A stretch of DNA of 64,000 bases, taken from positions 1 through 64,000 of the forward strand of contig NZ_PGLR01000011.1 of assembly GCF_002803095.1 (NCBI RefSeq), read 5' to 3'. The DNA comes from Pseudomonas sp. ZH-FAD (GTDB taxonomy: Bacteria > Pseudomonadota > Gammaproteobacteria > Pseudomonadales > Pseudomonadaceae). Position numbers and translations under genes: made by a program. A model generated the notes under the pieces. That model searched no databases, was not told where the DNA came from, and was given only the letters and a program-made list of their open reading frames with translations. Of this stretch, positions 59,350-64,000 are shown one piece after another (position 1 is the stretch's first letter; every line of letters starts with the position of its first letter).

Positions 59350-59694
59350 CTATGCCAGAGGGTTGAACCCGAAATGAATTTTGAGCTGGCCAATGATCAT
59401 GCTGATCCAGAATACCGTCAGGCTGATGCAGGTGAAGTACAACCATAGCGACAGGAAGAGGCTGACCCTGGGTTTGTTCAAGCCCAGGGTGTAGAGAAAG
59501 CTGTAGCGGTGCATCCGGCAGAAGCGGTCAAAGGGGCTGACGGACTCCTGCCTGAAATCAAGCAGCCTGGAAAAATACGGGTCGAGCCTGCGGATTCCAT
59601 GAAAGCAGATGTAGATACCGTTGAAACCGCCGCTCACGAACAGAAATACCCAGGCGAAGACCACGATTCGCTCCAGTAAGGAAGCGTCACTCAT
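59350..59694 (-). CDS. Putative immunity protein for the intact LysM effector, copy 3
   Basis: A 114-residue protein, nearly the same as the copy at 57726-58070. It has two hydrophobic segments and no signal peptide. Its ATG at 59694 is one base after the effector stop (TGA-T-ATG), so expression is coupled to the toxin. I infer that it sits in the inner membrane and blocks the membrane-acting effector tail; a polytopic inner-membrane immunity protein is usual for pore-forming toxins. Confidence 0.78.
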   Translation of the reverse strand: MSDASLLERIVVFAWVFLFVSGGFNGIYICFHGIRRLDPYFSRLLDFRQESVSPFDRFCRMHRYSFLYTLGLNKPRVSLFLSLWLYFTCISLTVFWISMIIGQLKIHFGFNPLA

Positions 59695-59695
59695 A

Positions 59696-60955
59696 TCACT
59701 GTGTCCATTGATAAACGATATCGCCAAGCTCTTCCCCGGTAGTTCCACCGGCTGAACCTCCGTAGTACGCGCCTGCCGCTGCTCCAGCGATTGCGATCAC
59801 GACAAGAACGGGGGCTCCTAATGTCACACCGAATGCAATGGCGATACCTCCCACCACTGCCGTTGCGATCTTCGCTCCTGCGACACCTCCAACGGCCCCT
59901 CCGCCGGCGCTGCCCAGGAACCCGCCCATCTGCTGATAACTGGTTTTGGTACAGGCCTGGCTATTTCCTATCGAGCAGGCCTCGTTGATCCTGTTGAGTC
60001 GAACGCCGCCATCAATCGCGATTCCCAGATATCCCAGGCGGCTAGAGCCCTTTGCCCAGCCTGAAACTGTATTGATACGTTGTCCAAGCTGAGGAACCTG
60101 GCCCTTTTCGGCTATCTCCGAAGCATTGTGCAGAATGGACTTGGTCGATAGGCCCAGCGTGTTCTTGATACTGTTGTATTGGCGGATATTGAGAGTCGAA
60201 AGGGTCACTCGACCAACGGCATGATCCAGTTGTGCAAACAATTGCTGGCGCTTGGCATAGAACTCTGGTGAGAAACGGTTGGTGCTACCGGTTCTCCGTA
60301 GTTCTTCCACGTAGGCAGCATTGATCTTTTCGAGCGTGCTCTTCACATCGCCCAATTGCTTGCCCGCTGCAGCGCTCAGAACACCAAGTGCGGTGCTTTG
60401 GTGGGCAGCCACGGTTTCCAGGGAAATGAAATCCAGTGCCTCTAGATGCCGTTTCACCGTCATGGCTTCGTCCGGCGTCAATTGCTGGATGCCTGCACTT
60501 GCGAGTCTTGCCTGTTCTTTGAGTTTTTCCAGGCGCTGACGGTCTGCATCGGTGCGCGGTCGATTGGAAACGATGACGATTTCGCCCGGTAGCACCGTAT
60601 CCTTCAGGTGCTCGTTGTTTCGCTCAAATAGCGAACGAAGCACAAAGTGCATCTGCGTACCGTAGATTTCCTCATAAATGGCTTGGCGCGTCTGAACCTT
60701 GTCGTTCCAGTAGAACGCCACGTCGAACGGAGCATCGCTGCATGGGCTGCTTTGCGTTACTTGTCCCACTGCGCAGCCTGTTCGGGCGGGACCACTATTT
60801 TCGGGGAGCTGCAGCGTCTGGCCCGCTTGGATCCGATTGGGGTCTTCGATCTGAGGGTTGAGGCGCAGCAGCGTGCTTGTGGTCGTCCCGTGGCTGCTGG
60901 CTATCTGACCTAGGCTGTCGCCTTGCTTGATGACATATTCCATTGCTTCATCCAT
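59696..60955 (-). CDS. LysM-domain T6SS effector with a glycine-zipper membrane tail
   Basis: A 419-residue putative effector. LysM at about 6-51 (YVIKQGDSLGQIASSHGTTT; GQTLQLPE) suggests peptidoglycan binding in the target periplasm. The middle (about 85-250) is helical and charged. The C-terminal 165 residues have a conserved CX7C (CSIGNSQAC) and an 80-residue Gly/Ala-rich stretch (GGFLGSAGGGAVGGVAGAKI; AIAFGVTLGAPVLVVIAIAG) that could form a hydrophobic hairpin, as in pore-forming toxins. It overlaps the DUF4123 adaptor gene by eight bases; a second ATG four codons in is possible. It follows vgrG and the adaptor and precedes an immunity gene. The toxin activity is inferred. Confidence 0.8.
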   Translation of the reverse strand: MDEAMEYVIKQGDSLGQIASSHGTTTSTLLRLNPQIEDPNRIQAGQTLQLPENSGPARTGCAVGQVTQSSPCSDAPFDVAFYWNDKVQTRQAIYEEIYGTQMHFVLRSLFERNNEHLKDTVLPGEIVIVSNRPRTDADRQRLEKLKEQARLASAGIQQLTPDEAMTVKRHLEALDFISLETVAAHQSTALGVLSAAAGKQLGDVKSTLEKINAAYVEELRRTGSTNRFSPEFYAKRQQLFAQLDHAVGRVTLSTLNIRQYNSIKNTLGLSTKSILHNASEIAEKGQVPQLGQRINTVSGWAKGSSRLGYLGIAIDGGVRLNRINEACSIGNSQACTKTSYQQMGGFLGSAGGGAVGGVAGAKIATAVVGGIAIAFGVTLGAPVLVVIAIAGAAAGAYYGGSAGGTTGEELGDIVYQWTQ

Positions 60956-61778
60956 TCAGGCCAAGCAGGCTGGCTTCGATGGCAGCCAGGCGGTGCTCGG
61001 CAGATTCGTCCATGTTGGTGAGTTGTTTATGTACGCTTGGGCTGTCCATCGCATCAGGGAACTGGAGGGCTAATTCAACAAAGGCGAACAACTGTTGTTC
61101 GGTTTCGATACCCGCCTGCTCTGCTTGTTCGATGCGGAGCTCAATGAGCTTTTCCAGGTCGGCATATGGCGTACTGCAGTGCTCGTCGGAAGAAAAGTGA
61201 GCAACCAATCTTTGTATGAAAAGTCTCCGCTCTTCTTCTTGCCAGCTCTTGAGTTGTTCGACGCGAAGCGAGAACCACCCCTCATCGTCTGGCGTCATTG
61301 CAGGCGCGTCATAGCTCGCACCGAAGTGCAACCATTGATCATCCTGCCTGAGTGTCCAGAGATTCTTGATAGGGCCTAGCCAGGCACTGCGTTCATCTTC
61401 CGTTAGGCTGGACAGGAATCGTGCGGTTAACGCAGGATCGTAGAATCTGCAAAACACCAACTCTCCAGACGGCAGCTTCACACTGAGCAGGCTGCGCAAA
61501 TGATCTGCCAGGGCCTCCATCGCTGACTGGCTACCCAGAACAATGGCTGCTGATCGCCATCGAGCTCGGTTTTCCCACAGGTATTTTTGTTCGGAAAGCT
61601 TGTAGAGCACAGGGCTGCTTTCCATTGACACTGCGTGGCGAGTCCCGCGATAGAGCGGTATGGCCTCTGGTTCTTCGTCATGCTGATAAATGATCTGCAG
61701 TGCAGGCAGGGCTGCGCCATCTAGGAGCAGATAGAGGCTTTCGCTTTCGAACAGAGGTTCCTCTGCCTGGTTATTCAT
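60948..61778 (-). CDS. DUF4123 effector adaptor/chaperone (Tap/TEC family)
   Basis: A 276-residue protein with the DUF4123 domain at about residues 15-140 (LYLLLDGAALPALQIIYQ; RARWRSAAIVLGSQ; FCRFYDPALTARFL). Such proteins load a specific effector onto the tip of VgrG. Its ATG at 61778 overlaps the vgrG stop by four bases (ATGA) and its own stop overlaps the effector start, giving a fully coupled vgrG-adaptor-effector-immunity operon. An upstream in-frame extension inside vgrG was rejected. Confidence 0.88.
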   Translation of the reverse strand: MNNQAEEPLFESESLYLLLDGAALPALQIIYQHDEEPEAIPLYRGTRHAVSMESSPVLYKLSEQKYLWENRARWRSAAIVLGSQSAMEALADHLRSLLSVKLPSGELVFCRFYDPALTARFLSSLTEDERSAWLGPIKNLWTLRQDDQWLHFGASYDAPAMTPDDEGWFSLRVEQLKSWQEEERRLFIQRLVAHFSSDEHCSTPYADLEKLIELRIEQAEQAGIETEQQLFAFVELALQFPDAMDSPSVHKQLTNMDESAEHRLAAIEASLLGLNG

Positions 61779-63865
61779 ATCCGATTGGCGTTCTTGCCAC
61801 ATGGGCACTCCTCCAGATGGCAAGAACCGTCGGGTTGCACGCCGCACTGTTTGACCAGCAGCAGCTTGGTCATTGCTGCCTGCTGCAGTTGTCGCGCCAT
61901 GTTGGTCAAGGCTGGCAGGGTCACGCTGCCAGCTACTGCGCTTGCAGCGAGCCACGGCATGACTGGCGCCAGGATTTTTAACCCCGCTCCTGCACCCGGC
62001 CCACCCCCTGAATTCATCTTGATCGACGCCCCGCTCAGGGTCACGCCGCTCGGGTCGAGCTTGAGGAAGCTGCCGCCGCCAGCGGCGGTGAGCTCCATGC
62101 AGGCGTCGATCACTACCTTGCTGCCGGCGTTATAGTGGATTTCGTTGCCGGCTTCGATGAACTGGCCGGTGCCGATCTTGTTGTGCTGGGTGAGGGCGAC
62201 GGTGAGGTGGTCGTTGGCGCGTACCTCTATCTTGCGGTCGAGGTCGGTGGTGCGGTGTTCTTCGGCCTGAAGCTCGGTGTAGCTGTTGGCTTCGACCGTA
62301 TCGTGGCGCTCGTTGCCGACGCGGATTTTCTGGTCGTGTTCGATGTTCTCGTCCCAGTCACGCTGGGCGTGGATGTAGATCTGCTCGGCGCCCTTGCGGT
62401 CTTCGATGCGAAATTCGTTGTAGCCGCCACCGCCCGGGCTGCTGAGGGTCTTGAGGACGCTGCGGGTCTTGTTCGCCGGCAGGTCGTAGGGCACCACGTG
62501 CTCGGCGTGATACAGGCAGCCGGTGATCAAGGGCTGGTCGGGGTCGCCTTCGAGGAAGGTCACCAGCACTTCCATACCCACGCGCGGAATGGCCACACCG
62601 CCATAGGCGTCGCCGGCCCAGTTGGAGGCTACGCGCAGCCAGCAACTGGTAGTGTCGTTTCCCAGGCCTTCGCGATCCCAGTGGAACTGCACTTTCACCC
62701 GGCCGTATTGGTCGCAGTGGATTTCCTCGCCAGCCGGGCCGGTGACCACGGCGGTCTGGCTGCCCAATACCTGGGGTTTGCGATGTTCGAGCGCGGGGCG
62801 GTAGGGGATGTCCCAGGGGGTGGCGGTAAAGCGGTTGCGGTAGCCCTGCTGGAACCCGTCGCCAGGCTTGGTGTTGCTGGTCACCGACTCTTCCAGCACC
62901 TGTGGCTGCTTGCCTTCGTGGATGACTTCATTGAGTAGCCAGAGGTCGTTCCACTGTGCACGCGGATGACCGGCGAGGGCGAGGAAGTGGCCGCTTATCA
63001 GGTAGGCGTCGCTCTGGCCTTCAGCCAGTTCGTAGTCGCTGCGCAGACGCTCCAGGCTACGTTTGGCCAGGTGCTTGCCGCGTGTGCGGTCGGTGAAGCG
63101 ACCAGGGTAGTCGTAGACCTCCAGTGCCGGGCTGAACTCGCTGCGGTAGTCCGCCTCCATCTGCAGCTTGGGCTGCTCGAAGTCATAGTCGCGCCAGGTG
63201 GCGTGGGTGCTGCGGGTTTCCAGGCGCACACCAAAGGCGCGCACCACTTCGTGGTCAGCGGACAGGCCGCTGCCCTGCTGGTAGTTCAGCGGGGCGAGCT
63301 TGGGGAAGACGCTGGCGTCGTCGCCAAACACCAGGCGATGGCTGTCTTCGCTGTGTTGGAAGTGGAAGCTGATGCCTTCTTCCTCGCACAGGCGCTGGAT
63401 GAAGTGCAGGTCGCTTTCGTCGTACTGCACGCAGTAGTCGCGTTCGGGATAGATATAACCGAGCTGGAATTGATAGGCGTCGCTCTGGATACCATGGTCT
63501 TCGAGGACCTGGCTGATGATCTGTGGCACCGTCAGGTGCTGGAAGATGCGCTGGTTGTGGCGATGAGCCAGGTAGGCGAGTTGCGGCCGCAGGCTGATGC
63601 GGTAGCGCGTCAGGCGTTTGCCGGAGTCGCCTTGCGTGATGGCGTAGACCACGCCATGCACGCCTTTTCCGGAGGGGCCGAAGGCCAGGTAGGCGGTCTG
63701 ATTGATCAGCGCGTCGAGGTCGAGACTGGCGTTCTGGCTGATCAGTTCGATATCGAAGCGGTAGGGCTTGTTAAGCGTTTCGCGCCCCTCGAAGCTCAAA
63801 ACCTGCAGGTCGTTTTCGACCGCGGCAATGGTGAGGGTGATATGCGCCTGGTTGGCATCCAGCAT
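61775..63865 (-). CDS. vgrG: Type VI secretion spike protein VgrG
   Basis: A 696-residue trimeric spike. The gp27-like part covers residues 1 to about 370 (LSFEGRETLNKPYRFDIELI; YPERDYCVQYDESDLHFIQR; EEEGISFHF), the gp5 OB-fold follows (VTGPAGEEIHCDQYGRVKVQF; WLRVASNWAGDAYGGVAIPR), then the beta-helix spike (DTVEANSYTELQAEEHRTTD). A C-terminal extension of about 85 residues includes a hydrophobic helix and a Cys-rich end (QCGVQPDGSCHLEECPCGKN), perhaps a metal-binding tip or a docking site for the adaptor. It is an orphan vgrG cluster with no other T6SS core genes in view. Confidence 0.93.
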   Translation of the reverse strand: MLDANQAHITLTIAAVENDLQVLSFEGRETLNKPYRFDIELISQNASLDLDALINQTAYLAFGPSGKGVHGVVYAITQGDSGKRLTRYRISLRPQLAYLAHRHNQRIFQHLTVPQIISQVLEDHGIQSDAYQFQLGYIYPERDYCVQYDESDLHFIQRLCEEEGISFHFQHSEDSHRLVFGDDASVFPKLAPLNYQQGSGLSADHEVVRAFGVRLETRSTHATWRDYDFEQPKLQMEADYRSEFSPALEVYDYPGRFTDRTRGKHLAKRSLERLRSDYELAEGQSDAYLISGHFLALAGHPRAQWNDLWLLNEVIHEGKQPQVLEESVTSNTKPGDGFQQGYRNRFTATPWDIPYRPALEHRKPQVLGSQTAVVTGPAGEEIHCDQYGRVKVQFHWDREGLGNDTTSCWLRVASNWAGDAYGGVAIPRVGMEVLVTFLEGDPDQPLITGCLYHAEHVVPYDLPANKTRSVLKTLSSPGGGGYNEFRIEDRKGAEQIYIHAQRDWDENIEHDQKIRVGNERHDTVEANSYTELQAEEHRTTDLDRKIEVRANDHLTVALTQHNKIGTGQFIEAGNEIHYNAGSKVVIDACMELTAAGGGSFLKLDPSGVTLSGASIKMNSGGGPGAGAGLKILAPVMPWLAASAVAGSVTLPALTNMARQLQQAAMTKLLLVKQCGVQPDGSCHLEECPCGKNANRI

Positions 63866-63948
63866 GCCGTGGCCTCCATCCGTGAGTTGGGCGAGGCCTG
63901 AAGGGTGCCGGACAGCGCGCCTAGGTTCAATGATAGCATTCCCATACC

Positions 63949-64000
63949 ATGCGCCGGTTCAAGAAAATACTGGCTACGATCCCTTCGGTCTCCAGCGATT
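63949..64000 (+). CDS. Start of an unidentified gene, cut by the window edge
   Basis: An ATG at 63949 opens MRRFKKILATIPSVSSD and the frame continues to the window end. It diverges from vgrG. Only 17 residues are visible and the family cannot be named; the 83-base gap before it has no other feature. Confidence 0.35.
   Translation, partial: MRRFKKILATIPSVSSD

Overview
The window reads as chromosome of a Pseudomonas. Coding GC is high and genes are dense. From base 1519 to about 50000 the gene content follows a well known Pseudomonas neighbourhood: pilA, nadC, a DUF1631 gene, ampD, ampE, a chemoreceptor, speC, and piuB/piuA/piuC. Dispersed palindromic intergenic repeats of pseudomonad type are abundant. 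The mendocina/oleovorans/alcaligenes side of the genus is my inference from the amide/urea cluster and repeat style; no rRNA or tRNA gene is present to test it.

Layout. 1-2904: the tail of an IS30-type transposase with its terminal repeat, then a low-GC pair made of an O-ligase-like membrane protein and a type IV pilin, then nadC. 3170-12784: DUF1631 protein, ampD-ampE, a methyl-accepting chemoreceptor, a TatD nuclease and AsmA. 12863-19610: the fructose PTS regulon, with Cra/FruR on the minus strand and fruB-fruK-fruA on the plus strand, and a perfect Cra operator between them. 19728-23282: an EF-hand membrane protein whose 3' end is partly duplicated, and a sirtuin. 23283-37384: a nitrogen-scavenging island. 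A LuxR-type response regulator and a very unusual hybrid histidine kinase with an NCS1-like transporter as sensor diverge from a five-gene urea/short-chain-amide ABC transporter (urtABCDE), followed by formamidase, FmdB, aliphatic amidase AmiE and AmiB. A 16-base dyad lies about 105 bases before urtA and recurs, less perfectly, about 85 bases before fmdA. It is the best candidate operator for this two-component system.

37544-41586: PQQ glucose dehydrogenase, a bidirectional terminator, and prfC. 42023-53172: iron uptake (piuB, piuA, piuC and a second TonB-dependent receptor) around speC. The speC leader contains a short, well-initiated upstream reading frame. 53401-57689: pxpA, DUF2218, an NAD(P)-binding protein with a divergent LysR, a RIO1-type kinase, and CueR.

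57726-63865: a type VI secretion effector cassette on the minus strand: vgrG, a DUF4123 adaptor, a LysM/glycine-zipper effector and its immunity gene. Beyond an IS3 fragment lies an orphan C-terminal toxin half with its own divergent immunity gene and a third immunity copy. The toxin tails and immunity proteins appear to vary together, and a 21-base copy of the cueR start marks the duplication joint.

The two stretches most worth following up are the amide/urea island with its transporter-kinase and dyad operators, and the orphan effector/immunity module.
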